Shown here: positions 35,871 to 45,396 of the stretch, one piece after another
Layout of the letters: each line of letters opens with the position of its first letter
Position numbering within the stretch: position 1 is the first letter of the stretch
Assembly (NCBI RefSeq): GCF_015775515.1
Contig: NZ_CP065383.1
Location: 2,108,001 to 2,172,000 of the forward strand
DNA from: Atribacter laminatus
Lineage (GTDB): Bacteria; Atribacterota; Atribacteria; Atribacterales; Atribacteraceae
DNA length: 64,000 bases
Direction of reading: 5' to 3'
The notes under the pieces: generated by a model
Told to the model about the DNA's origin: nothing
Databases searched by the model: none
The model's input: the letters and a program-made list of their open reading frames with translations, nothing else
Made by a program: the position numbers and the translations under genes

Positions 35871-36683
35871 TTATAAACCATAAGCATTTACGTAGTTACT
35901 TACATCTGCTTGATAAACGACATCATCAACGGTAAAAACTGCCCAGGGTTTTCCTTCATCAAGCCAGGTGGCACTTCCTTCTACCATAAGAAAATGTCCA
36001 TCGACAGAACCCCATTTCAAGGTTTCAGCAAGCCAAAGCACCTTATGCTTATCACCAGAGCTTTTATAGCGCATGGCCTCCATAAGTTTTAAGTAACCGG
36101 TTTGAGGGTCAAATCGCACAATAAAGCGCTCTTCCTTCTCTCTGAAGGGAACAACTAGAACTGCTGAATCTTGATCGAGCGGTTCCCAACGAACTCTGGG
36201 ATCGGTCAACCAAATGGCTGGAAAAAATGTAGACTCTGCCCACATACCGAGATTGCCTCCTTGATCGATTTCTGGACCTTCACTGATTCCGAAGGGGAGT
36301 TCCAGACGACCTTTGCCGTTTAAATAGAACTCATTAACTCTTATAATAGGAAAACCAAGGAGAGTGGACTCAATATAATGACGGTATCCTTTCCCGGTTT
36401 CATGGACAAAGCGGAATCGTCCGGGGAAGGTTATACCCATAATACGAAGGCGTAGGCGACCACTGACAACTGCTGAATCAATAACCGGAATGTTATCCCC
36501 ATATATTAATTGGTAAAAACGTTCTACCGGTTTTGGTAAACCGTCTGGTAAGGGAATTGTATTTAGGATTAATGTAGCCGACCGTGGGAAGGGGGGAAAT
36601 GGTCGAGGTTTGATGTGAATGCCAACTAAAAATAGTGCAACTACAATTACCAGAATTAAAATAACTATGCATAGTGCCTTCAT
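35871..36683 (-). CDS. DUF6544-like membrane-anchored protein
   Basis: A 270-residue protein with one N-terminal hydrophobic anchor (ALCIVILILVIVVALFLVGI). The remainder resembles the DUF6544/DUF6920 group: LPKPVERFYQLIYG near residue 50, then MWAESTFFPAIWLTDPRVRW and EPLDQDSAVLVVPF near 165-185, and a terminal WAVFTVDDVVYQADVSNYV. Function is unknown. The soluble part probably lies outside the membrane. It follows the polysaccharide deacetylase gene by 43 bp on the same strand, so the two may act together on a surface polymer. Confidence 0.6.
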   Translation of the reverse strand: MKALCIVILILVIVVALFLVGIHIKPRPFPPFPRSATLILNTIPLPDGLPKPVERFYQLIYGDNIPVIDSAVVSGRLRLRIMGITFPGRFRFVHETGKGYRHYIESTLLGFPIIRVNEFYLNGKGRLELPFGISEGPEIDQGGNLGMWAESTFFPAIWLTDPRVRWEPLDQDSAVLVVPFREKEERFIVRFDPQTGYLKLMEAMRYKSSGDKHKVLWLAETLKWGSVDGHFLMVEGSATWLDEGKPWAVFTVDDVVYQADVSNYVNAYGL

Positions 36684-36726
36684 TGCGACCTCCGTTTCTA
36701 ATACTAATAAGATGGTGCCTCACCCA

Positions 36727-37629
36727 TCATTCATCACTCAGTTGTTTGTTCCAAATTTTGGCGAAATCCTGAAAAGTATAAAATTGTCCCCCAATCTGAA
36801 GCAATTCATCAATAAGGATGGAAAGCTCTTGGAGGGCCTTCAGACCGCAGTTTTTAGTTATAAAGGGAAATGGTTCGATAGTAGCTTCTCCATAAGTAAG
36901 CCGACTGGGTACCTCAATAAATTCCCAAGGATGGAGATAAAAACAAAAAACCTTAGGGAGGTTTCGCTCGGAGAAGTAGGTAATCATGTTTTCGATATGA
37001 TTCATTAATACCTGGGAACCTTCGATTCGAAAAATTGGCCACTGATCACGGTCTCGTCCGTATTCATCGTGGCTTTCAATGGTTAAGTCGGCAAAGGTTG
37101 GAATTTCTAAAATATTTAAATTGCCACTTTCGGTCCAATTCTCTCGTGAAGGATGGTAAGGGGTAAGCTGTTTTTTATAATAATACATTGGGTAAGACGA
37201 GTCGGCTAAATAACCTAAATCATTCAATGTATTCAAGGTTATTTCGTTTCCCCAAAACCGGGTGGTACGGAAAGAAAGGGGTTGAGTTCCAATGACGTCG
37301 CCGACTATTTCAGTTGCTTTTTGAATTCGATAAGCAACCTCTTCAGAGAGCACTGGCTTAATGAGGGGAATATCAAAGTATGGCTCACCAAGCGTCTCAT
37401 GTTGGAGAGTATGACAGCCATTTTCATGACCACATCTTTCAATCTCTTTGGTCAAGGGTTTAAACTGCGATATGATATCGGCCACCCATAAAAAGGTTGC
37501 CGGAATTCCTTTTTTATTAAAAAGTTTTAAAAGTAAAGGAGTTCCCTTTTCAACTCCTTGCAAAAAGGGAGTGAAACTGCCGATATCGGTTTCCATATCA
37601 ATTCCCAAGAGAACAAAAACATCATTCAT
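36727..37629 (-). CDS. Polysaccharide deacetylase (NodB-type, carbohydrate esterase 4)
   Basis: A 300-residue deacetylase without a signal peptide. Motif 1 is GIDMETDIG with the metal/base Asp. Motif 2 is CGHENGCHTLQHE with the metal-binding His residues (H-x-x-x-x-H form). FRTTRFWG near residue 127 takes the place of the usual R-x-P-[FY] motif. The C-terminal FCFYLHPWEFIEVPS is the last conserved His motif. It would remove acetyl or formyl groups from amino sugars or a related substrate. Lack of a leader suggests a cytoplasmic or lipid-carrier-linked target. Confidence 0.88.
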   Translation of the reverse strand: MNDVFVLLGIDMETDIGSFTPFLQGVEKGTPLLLKLFNKKGIPATFLWVADIISQFKPLTKEIERCGHENGCHTLQHETLGEPYFDIPLIKPVLSEEVAYRIQKATEIVGDVIGTQPLSFRTTRFWGNEITLNTLNDLGYLADSSYPMYYYKKQLTPYHPSRENWTESGNLNILEIPTFADLTIESHDEYGRDRDQWPIFRIEGSQVLMNHIENMITYFSERNLPKVFCFYLHPWEFIEVPSRLTYGEATIEPFPFITKNCGLKALQELSILIDELLQIGGQFYTFQDFAKIWNKQLSDE

Positions 37630-37859
37630 GAGGGTACCTCCTGCTGTTGATTATAATATATTTCATAGAAAATAATTGGATATTGGTGGAATTTTTAAGT
37701 TTTGAATAGGCATAAAAATAATTAAGGGGGAAGGAGTAAAAAGGATAGGGATGAGGGACGACTTTTTTTTCTTTTTGTCTTGACGAAAGAAGATCAGAAT
37801 AAAGCTAAAATTATAACTAAACGCTGTTTTTCAGGGGGGCATTAAAAAAAGTAATAAAA

Positions 37860-37900
37860 AACCGATGTCTGGTTGATTTTTAAATAACCAGACATCGGTT
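37860..37900 (-). terminator. Rho-independent terminator after RbsB-like gene
   Basis: A perfect 15-bp stem AACCGATGTCTGGTT (37860-37874) with AACCAGACATCGGTT (37886-37900) and an 11-base loop. Read on the minus strand a TTTTTTATT run follows. It ends the transport operon running from 41648. The rest of 37630-37859 shows no gene. Confidence 0.9.
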
Positions 37901-37914
37901 AAAAAGTTTTCTAT

Positions 37915-38838
37915 TTATTGAAGAAATTCATCCACATTGCTTTGATCGATGATAAAACCATCAATCGGAATATATTTTGGCACTTCTTTCCCATTAATGA
38001 TGTCAACCAAGAGCGAGATTGAATCACGACCCATTTTCACGTTATCTTGTTTGATGGTAGCCAGGATTTCACCTTCTTTAATTGCTTTTAAGTTAGCTGG
38101 ATCGCCATCGAATCCAACAATAATAATCTTTCCCGTCAGTCCTCTTTCGGCTACCACGGATTTCGCTGACATAGCTCCTGGATCCCAGGCAGCGAAAACT
38201 GCTGTTAGGTCTGGATTGGCGGCTAACTCGTTTTGGGCAACTTCATAGGCTTTCTCTGGAAGCCAATCGGCAGCCCGGAAAATCACTTCAACCCCAGCAG
38301 CTTCAAGAACTTCGGTTACGCCATTTTTACGAGCATCGCCAGTTTGGTGTCCTAAAACACCACCAATGATTAATACTTTTCCAGGTCGAGTCATGTGGTC
38401 GAGGATATATTGACCGGCAATTTTGGCCGAGGAAAGGTTATCAGTTTGCACCAGGGAGGCAATATGAGGATGGTCGATGCCGGTATCGACGGCGACTACC
38501 GGAATTCCAACTTCACTTGCTTTGTCCAGTGAATCGTCGAATGCCCTGCTGTCAGCTGCGCCTACAATAATTCCGCTAACTCCCATTTGAATAGCATTAT
38601 CGAAGGAGTTCTTTTGAGCTTGAGCATCCATGCTGGGAGGAGTGAGATCGATAAACTCTACACCAAGTTCATTAGCTTGATTGCGGGCTTCATTTCTTAA
38701 AGTAATCCAAAAAGGCAGGTCTGTAGAGGCTCCTATATAGGCTATAGAAATTTTCTCTTCTTCACCCAATGCCACATTTCCGACTAAAACACAAAGAAAA
38801 AGACTCAATATTCCAAGTAAAAAAAGCTTTTTCATCAC
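37915..38838 (-). CDS. Sugar ABC transporter substrate-binding protein, RbsB type
   Basis: A 307-residue periplasmic-binding protein of the ribose/galactose class. Signal peptide is LFLLGILSLFLCVLVGNVALG. The mature part has ISIAYIGASTDLPFWITLRN at the start, GVSGIIVGAADSRAFDDSLD near residue 88, VPVVAVDTGI-type strand near 112 and TAVFAAWDPGAMSAKSVVAE near 210. It is last in an ATPase-permease-binding protein operon, an order different from the second system upstream. The ligand is likely a monosaccharide or polyol. Confidence 0.92.
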   Translation of the reverse strand: MMKKLFLLGILSLFLCVLVGNVALGEEEKISIAYIGASTDLPFWITLRNEARNQANELGVEFIDLTPPSMDAQAQKNSFDNAIQMGVSGIIVGAADSRAFDDSLDKASEVGIPVVAVDTGIDHPHIASLVQTDNLSSAKIAGQYILDHMTRPGKVLIIGGVLGHQTGDARKNGVTEVLEAAGVEVIFRAADWLPEKAYEVAQNELAANPDLTAVFAAWDPGAMSAKSVVAERGLTGKIIIVGFDGDPANLKAIKEGEILATIKQDNVKMGRDSISLLVDIINGKEVPKYIPIDGFIIDQSNVDEFLQ

Positions 38839-38952
38839 AATAAATCCCCCCTTCAGATTTAATTTTAATTTTTTCCTTATTGACTTTTGATTAAAAGTTT
38901 ATTATTTCTGGAAAAAAAGAGACTCAAACTCGCTGGTAAAAGAGCACCCATT

Positions 38953-39888
38953 CTATAAAGTTCTTTTTCGTTGAGCGGTATCAATCCAGACAGCTAAAAT
39001 AATAACGATACCAATAGAAACCCGTTGCCAGGAAGAACCAACTCCCATATGACTTAATCCGCTTGCTAAACAAGTCATGATCAGGACTCCGATGATCGTT
39101 CTTCCAACTCCACCAATCCCACCTGACATGCTGGTTCCACCAATAACCACGGCAGCAATTGAATTCATTTCCATGCCCTGACCAAAAGTAGAATTAGCAA
39201 AATTTAACCTGGCAGTTAATAGTACTGCCGCCAGTCCCGCCATTAAACCACCGATGGCGTAGTAAATGACCTTGCATTTGTTGACTCTAATTCCGGACAA
39301 ACGAGCGACTTCCTGGTTTCCTCCTATAGCATAGGTATTAAAACCAAGGCGAGTTTTGCCCAGTATAAATGCTACCACCAGGTAAGCAGCAGCCATAATT
39401 AAAACTGGTATAAAATAGCCTGATCCCAGTGCCCGAAAAGCACGAGGAAAGGAAGACATGTCTTTTCCGGCACCCAACAATTCTGAGAAACCCCGAAGTA
39501 CCATCATCATCCCCAAAGTAACGATCAATGGTGAAACGCCGGTGATTACAATAATCAAGCCATTTACGGTTCCCCAAAAAGCGCCAATGCCGAGAGCGAT
39601 GAATACTATGAGCCAAACTGGATATTGGAGGTTGAGCATGCTGCCCACAGAAACAGCTACAAAAGTAAGAATCGATCCAACTGATAAGTCAAGACCTGCG
39701 GATAGAAGAACAACCGTGGTGCCCACCGCCATGACACCCAGGACTGTTGCCTGGGAAAAAATGGTTTGGAAATTGCTGATTGCTCGGTAGGTTGGTGCAA
39801 AAATGAAAAAAATCACATTGATAGCAACCAATCCTAAGAGAGCTTGTGTAGCCCGTTGAAATTGCTTCAACAGGGATGATGAAACCAT
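38953..39888 (-). CDS. Sugar ABC transporter permease, RbsC type
   Basis: A 311-residue permease with 8-10 hydrophobic segments. Conserved RbsC words are GVMAVGTTVVLLSAGLDLSV (near residue 50), GVSPLIVTLGMMMVLRGFSE, NTYAIGGNQEVARLSGIRVN (near 195) and AAVVIGGTSMSGGIGGVGRT (near 248). A 115-bp spacer separates it from the binding-protein gene, and about 230 bp without a recognised feature separate it from the ATPase gene. Confidence 0.92.
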   Translation of the reverse strand: MVSSSLLKQFQRATQALLGLVAINVIFFIFAPTYRAISNFQTIFSQATVLGVMAVGTTVVLLSAGLDLSVGSILTFVAVSVGSMLNLQYPVWLIVFIALGIGAFWGTVNGLIIVITGVSPLIVTLGMMMVLRGFSELLGAGKDMSSFPRAFRALGSGYFIPVLIMAAAYLVVAFILGKTRLGFNTYAIGGNQEVARLSGIRVNKCKVIYYAIGGLMAGLAAVLLTARLNFANSTFGQGMEMNSIAAVVIGGTSMSGGIGGVGRTIIGVLIMTCLASGLSHMGVGSSWQRVSIGIVIILAVWIDTAQRKRTL

Positions 39889-40121
39889 GTTCCCTATCCT
39901 CCCCTATATACTCTATTAAAGCGAATCACATGAGGCTTCATTGTTTTAAACGATGCTTGATTAAAGGCTTATCTTCTTTTTTTAATAAACAATAGTTTTT
40001 TTGGCAATTTTAAGGTAATTTTGATCATCTCTCTTGGCTTCTTACAAACCTAAAAACAATCTTCTCTTTAAACCACCTCCTCAAATCTCCAGCCGCTATA
40101 AGGCGAGAGCAATACTGACAA

Positions 40122-41648
40122 TTAACGAAATTCTCCAACACCTATGGCGGCCTTGAGAATGTCATCTTCACTTGCTGAACTACGAGGAAATTCTTTCACA
40201 ATTTTACCCCGCCGCATTACCATGACACGATGACTCATTTCCATGGCTTCAGCATAATCGGAAGTAAACATAATGATAGAGGTTCCCTCAGCCAGGAGTT
40301 CTTGCATAATTCGGTACACCTCTCTACGACCAATGATGTCGATACCACGAGTAGGTTCGTCAAAAATGATGACTTTGGCATGAGTACCTAACCACTTAGC
40401 TAAAACAAGTTTTTGTTGATTTCCTCCGGAGAGCTGACCTGCCAGGGTAAAACGATGTGGTGTTTTGATGGTTAGCTCTTTTATGTAAAAATCTATCTCA
40501 TCATTCATTTTTTTTATTTTCACCATGCCGAAAGGACTCAATCGATTAATATTGGGTAGTCCATAATTGTTTCTTAAGGATTGATCGAGAATTACTCCTT
40601 CAGTTTTTCGATTTTCAGTAAGAAATGAGATACCATGACGGATGGCTTCTTCAGGAGTTCTTACCATAACTTTTTTATCTTCAATATAAAGATTTCCACT
40701 GGTAGGTGGGTCAACACCGGCGATCGCCCGAGCCAGCTCGGTTTTTCCAGCTCCCATTAAACCGGTTATTCCTAATATTTCTCCTTTTCGAAGTGAGAAA
40801 TCAACACCTTGAACCAATGTGCCTTTATAAAAATTTTCCAATCGAAGAATAATTTGTTCCCGAGGAGCCGGAAGGGAAGGATATTGTTTGCCAATTTTCC
40901 CACCGATCATTTTTTCAATCATAGTTTCAAGAGTGAGGTCGTGAATTGAAAAAGTACCAACGTTCTTTCCATCCCGTAGGATGGTGACTCTATCACCTAA
41001 TTCGTAAACTTCAGCATAGCGGTGGGAGATATAGATAAAGCCAACACCCTCTTTTTTGAGGTGGTTAATTACTTTGAAAAGGTCATTGCGAGAAGTGCTT
41101 TCTAAAACATCAGTTGGTTCATCAAGAACGATAACCCGAGCATCGGTAACCAAAGCTCGAGCAATCTCAACCATTTTTTGCTGGGTAACGCTGAGTGTTG
41201 ATACTATTCGGTGAGGATCTAATTGAATATTAAAGCGTTCTAAAAGCTGGGAAGCAGTTTTGTAGAGGGTAGAGGTATTAATAACACCCAAATTCCGAAT
41301 TATTAACGGTTCAACTCCAAGGAATATGTTTCGGGCAATATCAATTTGAGGAACCAGATTGAGTTCTTGATAAATAAAACGAAGTCCTTTTTTAAGAGGG
41401 ACTTCTGGAGATTCGATGATGACTTTTTCACCATAAATAAAAATTTCTCCACTATCAGCAGGGAATGCTCCACTCAGTACCTTAATAAGAGTTGACTTTC
41501 CAGCTCCGTTTTCACCAAGCAGAACATGAACTTCTCCGGGAAGGAGTTCAAAATCAACCTGGTTAAGAGCAATAACTCCAGGAAAACGTTTGATAATCCC
41601 CTTCATCACGACCAAAGGAACGCTTAAGGTTGAGTTCAACTGATTCAT
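40122..41648 (-). CDS. Sugar ABC transporter ATPase, RbsA/MglA type
   Basis: A 508-residue ATPase with two fused nucleotide-binding domains. The first has Walker A GENGAGKSTLIKVL, signature LSVTQQKMVEIARAL and Walker B VIVLDEPTDVLES. The second has the degenerate Walker A GLMGAGKTELARAI, LSGGNQQKLVLAKWL and VIIFDEPTRGIDI. This one-active-site arrangement is normal for the class. It is the first gene of its operon, behind a promoter with two operator-like sites. Confidence 0.93.
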   Translation of the reverse strand: MNQLNSTLSVPLVVMKGIIKRFPGVIALNQVDFELLPGEVHVLLGENGAGKSTLIKVLSGAFPADSGEIFIYGEKVIIESPEVPLKKGLRFIYQELNLVPQIDIARNIFLGVEPLIIRNLGVINTSTLYKTASQLLERFNIQLDPHRIVSTLSVTQQKMVEIARALVTDARVIVLDEPTDVLESTSRNDLFKVINHLKKEGVGFIYISHRYAEVYELGDRVTILRDGKNVGTFSIHDLTLETMIEKMIGGKIGKQYPSLPAPREQIILRLENFYKGTLVQGVDFSLRKGEILGITGLMGAGKTELARAIAGVDPPTSGNLYIEDKKVMVRTPEEAIRHGISFLTENRKTEGVILDQSLRNNYGLPNINRLSPFGMVKIKKMNDEIDFYIKELTIKTPHRFTLAGQLSGGNQQKLVLAKWLGTHAKVIIFDEPTRGIDIIGRREVYRIMQELLAEGTSIIMFTSDYAEAMEMSHRVMVMRRGKIVKEFPRSSASEDDILKAAIGVGEFR

Positions 41649-41708
41649 AATTTCCCCTGCCTCATTTATTTTGTATATGTGTTCTATTTATGATTATAGA
41701 TGAAATAA

Positions 41709-41821
41709 TGCAACCGATTACAATTTATCATAGAAAATATCCTCTGTCAAAGCATCGTGCATTCTTTAAAAATCGAAGATAAAACAGCAAATTTTAGATC
41801 GATTAATTGTAACCGATTGTT
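41709..41821 (-). promoter_or_regulatory. Promoter flanked by two LacI-type operator-like sites
   Basis: On the minus strand TTGACA (41745-41750), 17 bases and TAAATT (41722-41727) form a promoter about 75 bp before the ATPase gene. TGCAACCGATTACA (41709-41722) sits directly downstream of the -10. A related TGTAACCGATTGTT (41808-41821) lies upstream of the -35 with the same orientation, 99 bp apart. The spacing would suit repression by DNA looping. No regulator gene is adjacent. Confidence 0.6.
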
Positions 41822-41887
41822 TAATGAATAGTTATTTTGTAGCAATTTTTCCAGCTATAAATTCAAGGGTTATTTTTTTAAGTTAGG

Positions 41888-42763
41888 CTAAAGGCTTTTT
41901 TCCTCTGGAATGTTCAAAATTTGGAGAGTTTTCCTGAGCCAATGAAGAGATTTCTCGATTAATGGTCCGCCCTGGCCCTCACATTCTATACTCAATACAC
42001 CGTTATAGCCAAAATCTCGGAGCATTTTAATAACGGTTACAATGTTTTCGGCATTTACTCCATCACCAATAGCTGCATGGCTAATACCGATACCGGTTTC
42101 TTTTCCTCGCAAGGAATCTGCTAAACTTTGTGATACATCTTTAATATGGACATGTTTAATTCTTTTAATAAATTGTTTACAGTAAGCAACTGGATCTTGA
42201 CCGGCTATAAAACTATTACCAGTATCAAGATTCAAGCCAAAATAATCGCTTTGAGCAAAGTTGAGCATTTTATCTAAAAGTTCTGGTTTCGTTGTGAAAT
42301 ATCCATGGACTTCAATATTAATGTTAATCTTATATCGTTCGGCTTTCTCAATAATGGTTCCATAAGCATGTTTCATAAGTTCCAAGCAATCGATTTCGGA
42401 GAGTCCTTCTGGTTTAAGCAACCCATCAGTAGTTGCGATATTGGGACAATTGGCAATCTTCGCCCAGGGGAGTGTTTTTAAAACATACTGCACACCGAAA
42501 AATAAACCATCATGTCCCGATAAAGGATAAGCTGCATCAATTTGAGAAAAACCAACACCGTAGGATTCCATCTTTTCTTTAATTTCCAGAGGGTCTTCGG
42601 ATAAAGAAATATGAGGGAAATACCCCAAACCATGTATCCAATTAACTCCTTCTAAAGATCCGCATTCGATAAAATGAACATCATTTTTTTGTGCCCATTG
42701 CAAGGCTTTTTCGAAATTAAAAACTGACGAATTAAAAGCATCAGTGTGAAAACTAATTTTCAT
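41888..42763 (-). CDS. TIM-barrel sugar isomerase/epimerase family protein
   Basis: A 291-residue xylose-isomerase-like TIM-barrel protein. Probable metal and catalytic residues lie at strand ends: E in NINIEVHGYF (near 150), D in FGLNLDTGNSF (near 180), H in IKHVHIKDVSQ (near 210) and E in GVLSIECEGQGGP (near 265). It is encoded 15 bp after an RbsC-like permease and probably isomerises or epimerises the sugar that transporter brings in, or a derivative of it. The precise reaction cannot be read from the sequence. The ATG has AAGGAGAG upstream. Confidence 0.88.
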   Translation of the reverse strand: MKISFHTDAFNSSVFNFEKALQWAQKNDVHFIECGSLEGVNWIHGLGYFPHISLSEDPLEIKEKMESYGVGFSQIDAAYPLSGHDGLFFGVQYVLKTLPWAKIANCPNIATTDGLLKPEGLSEIDCLELMKHAYGTIIEKAERYKININIEVHGYFTTKPELLDKMLNFAQSDYFGLNLDTGNSFIAGQDPVAYCKQFIKRIKHVHIKDVSQSLADSLRGKETGIGISHAAIGDGVNAENIVTVIKMLRDFGYNGVLSIECEGQGGPLIEKSLHWLRKTLQILNIPEEKSL

Positions 42764-42778
42764 AAGAAGCTCTCCTTT

Positions 42779-43816
42779 TTACCCAATAGCTTTTTTAGTA
42801 CTTTTTCCTGATCGAGCATGACTCTTATAGGAACTAAAAATACTCATAGCCAGCGAAGCGATGATGAGTAAACCAAAGGTAACCTGTTGATAATAGGGGT
42901 TCACCCGCATCATGTTGAGGGCATTGGAGATGATCCCCATGAGCAGGACTCCCAGAAGGGTTCCGATAATTCTTCCTTTTCCTCCCGATAGAGGTGTACC
43001 ACCGATGACTACAGCTCCAATGGCTTTCAGCTCAATACCGCTTCCGGTTGAAGGTTGGGCAGCGCCAATCCTCGAGAGTAAAACCATGGAGCCGATTCCA
43101 ACTAAAAAACCGCTGAAAAGAAAAGCATGATACTTGGTTTTAACCACCGAAATACCCGAGAGATATGCTGCCGCTGGATTGCTACCTACTGAGTAAATTC
43201 TCCGTCCAAACTTGGTATAAGCCAGTATGAAATGAACAATTAAATAAGCGCCCAAGCTGATGACAAAGCTCAAAGGAAGTATATTTCCTAAACGAGTCAT
43301 ACCAATCGTTTCAGCCTGGCCGTAGATAGTTTGAAAAGATCCTTTGGTGATGGCCAAAGCGATTCCCTGGAAAACACTGATAAATGCCAGGGATGTAATA
43401 AATGAAGGGGCTTTAAAGGTATGAGCAGTCAACCCGACTAAAAAACTACTAAAAATTGCCAGAGCAATACCAATGACAAAGGAAGGGAAGACACTAATCC
43501 CGCTTTTAATCATAATTGCCATTACACAGGATGATAATCCTATATTGGCACCGACTGAAATATCAATTTCACCGGAAATGATTAATAATGTCATTCCTGA
43601 TGAGACAATTCCAAGAACGGCTATTTGTTCCAAAACATTAATAATATTGCTTATGGTAAAAAACCTGGGATTAACGATTCCAGTAATGATAGCAATCAGA
43701 AATTCAGCTAATAGAAGAAGAAACCACTGACTTCGGATCACCGATTGAAGCTTATTATTTTTAACCAATGTTCCCTTTACCATATCAGGTGATTTCATAC
43801 TAGGGTTTGTCTGCAT
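42779..43816 (-). CDS. Sugar ABC transporter permease, RbsC type
   Basis: About 345 residues with the RbsC pattern: LGIVSSGMTLLIISGEIDIS, FKAPSFITSLAFISVFQGIA, IYSVGSNPAAAYLSGISVVK and KAIGAVVIGGTPLSGGKGRI. The ATG at 43816 has AGGGAG 9 bases before it, overlapping the ATPase gene by 17 bases. A TTG at 43840 would add 8 residues, and an ATG at 43798 would avoid the overlap but lacks a ribosome site. It works with the ATPase and binding protein upstream. Confidence 0.9.
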   Translation of the reverse strand: MQTNPSMKSPDMVKGTLVKNNKLQSVIRSQWFLLLLAEFLIAIITGIVNPRFFTISNIINVLEQIAVLGIVSSGMTLLIISGEIDISVGANIGLSSCVMAIMIKSGISVFPSFVIGIALAIFSSFLVGLTAHTFKAPSFITSLAFISVFQGIALAITKGSFQTIYGQAETIGMTRLGNILPLSFVISLGAYLIVHFILAYTKFGRRIYSVGSNPAAAYLSGISVVKTKYHAFLFSGFLVGIGSMVLLSRIGAAQPSTGSGIELKAIGAVVIGGTPLSGGKGRIIGTLLGVLLMGIISNALNMMRVNPYYQQVTFGLLIIASLAMSIFSSYKSHARSGKSTKKAIG

Positions 43817-45329
43817 TAGTTCTTTCTCCCTTTTCCTCAACCCCCATGAATTTTTTGATTAAATCTTCTTCTTTGATTTGATGGTTATCAAGGATTTCCA
43901 CAATTCGGTTATCGCGCATCACTACAATCCGGTCGCTTAAAGAAAGCAGTTCTGGCATATCAGAGGAGACCATAATGATACTCTTTCCTTTTTCGGCTAA
44001 TTCTATTATGAGTTCATAGATTTGCTGCTTGGCACCAATATCTACTCCCTTGGTGGGCTCATCAAAGATACACAAAATGGCATCATCAAGAAGCCATCTG
44101 GCGATAACCACTTTTTGTTGATTGCCTCCTGATAGCTCTTCTACCAGTTGATTGATATCACTGGTTGCGATGGATAACTCTTCCACCATTTGATTTGAGA
44201 GTTCTTTTTCTTCATCGCGATCGACGATAAAGCCTTTAAAAATGTCATTATGGACTAAGGCCATGTTTTCAATGAGGTTTCTGCCAATGAAGAGACCGAG
44301 TTTGCGACGATCTTCAGTTATCAGGCCGATGCCAGCTCGAATAGCATCCCGGGGGTTATGAATTATGGCTTCTTTTCCGTTGATGATTATCTTTCCGCTA
44401 TCGGATTGCTGAATCCCAAAGATCAGCCCGACCAATTCTGAACGACCAGCACCTACTAAACCTCCAACTCCTAAAATTTCACCTTTTTTAATTTCAAAAT
44501 TAACCGGGTGCAGGACGTCTTTTTTTGATAGATTTTGAATTTGGACTTGTATCGGACCAATAGGAAATTTTTTTCTGCGATAAAAAGCTGAAGCCTCTCG
44601 GCCAACCATACCCCGAATCACCGTTTCTATATCAACTGAAGCCACCTCATAGGTGTTGACTAACCTTCCATCTTTTAAAATTGTCACTCTATCGCCTATC
44701 ATAAATATTTCTTCTAAATAATGTGAAATATAGATAATACCGATACCACGTTGTTTAAGGCTCTGAATGATACTCATCAAAGCTTTCTTTTCTTCTAAAC
44801 CGAGGGAGCTGGTCGGTTCATCCATGATGATGATTTTAGAATCACGATAGAGAGCTTTAACAATTTCAAGCATCTGTTTTTGGGAAACGGAGAGATCCTC
44901 CACTAAAGCGTCAACCGGTAAATTCATGTGGAGAGTGTTGATTATTTCTTGTGCTTTTTGAAATTGTGTTTTTTTATCGACAATAAAGGGAAGAGAAGCT
45001 GATTTTTCATCACCAAGGAAAATATTATCAGAAACGGTGAGAGACTCAACCAGCTCGGCATCTTGATAGACAGTGGAAATCCCCAATTCAATGGCTTTTC
45101 TGGGAGTCATTGACGCCACTTTCTGACCGGTAATATATAACTCACCGCTTTCGGGAGAGATGGCTCCTGACAGAATTTTGATGAGAGTTGATTTTCCAGC
45201 GCCATTCTCACCGACCAGACAATGAATCTCACCCTTTTTTAAGTCGAAAGAAACATTATCAAGAACTTTATGAACGCCGTAGATTTTGATGATATTTTGG
45301 AGAGAGACTAAAAGTTGGTATTTTTCCAT
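43800..45329 (-). CDS. Sugar ABC transporter ATPase, RbsA/MglA type
   Basis: A 509-residue two-domain ATPase. N-terminal domain: Walker A GENGAGKSTLIKIL, signature DLSVSQKQMLEIVKAL, Walker B IIIMDEPTSSLG. C-terminal domain: GLVGAGRSELVGLI, LSGGNQQKVVIARWL and CIFDEPTKGVDIGA. The gene follows the binding-protein gene and its hairpin by about 25 bp. It is similar in layout to the second ATPase at 40122-41648 but clearly a distinct sequence. Confidence 0.93.
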   Translation of the reverse strand: MEKYQLLVSLQNIIKIYGVHKVLDNVSFDLKKGEIHCLVGENGAGKSTLIKILSGAISPESGELYITGQKVASMTPRKAIELGISTVYQDAELVESLTVSDNIFLGDEKSASLPFIVDKKTQFQKAQEIINTLHMNLPVDALVEDLSVSQKQMLEIVKALYRDSKIIIMDEPTSSLGLEEKKALMSIIQSLKQRGIGIIYISHYLEEIFMIGDRVTILKDGRLVNTYEVASVDIETVIRGMVGREASAFYRRKKFPIGPIQVQIQNLSKKDVLHPVNFEIKKGEILGVGGLVGAGRSELVGLIFGIQQSDSGKIIINGKEAIIHNPRDAIRAGIGLITEDRRKLGLFIGRNLIENMALVHNDIFKGFIVDRDEEKELSNQMVEELSIATSDINQLVEELSGGNQQKVVIARWLLDDAILCIFDEPTKGVDIGAKQQIYELIIELAEKGKSIIMVSSDMPELLSLSDRIVVMRDNRIVEILDNHQIKEEDLIKKFMGVEEKGERTNADKP

Positions 45330-45353
45330 TTTTTATCGGATTTAGAAAAGTAA

Positions 45354-45378
45354 TGCAACGGGGGGTTTCCCCGTTGCA
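45354..45378 (-). other. Intercistronic stem-loop after binding-protein gene
   Basis: A 10-bp stem TGCAACGGGG (45354-45363) with CCCCGTTGCA (45369-45378) and a 5-base loop, between the binding-protein stop and the ATPase start. On the minus strand TTACTTTTC follows, so partial termination is possible. It should give more binding protein than ATPase. Confidence 0.75.
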
Positions 45379-45396
45379 CTCTTTTCTATTCAAATT

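Noticed and set aside
36727-37629. Secreted peptidoglycan or chitin deacetylase
   Set aside because: No signal peptide is present at the N-terminus, so an extracellular role is not supported.
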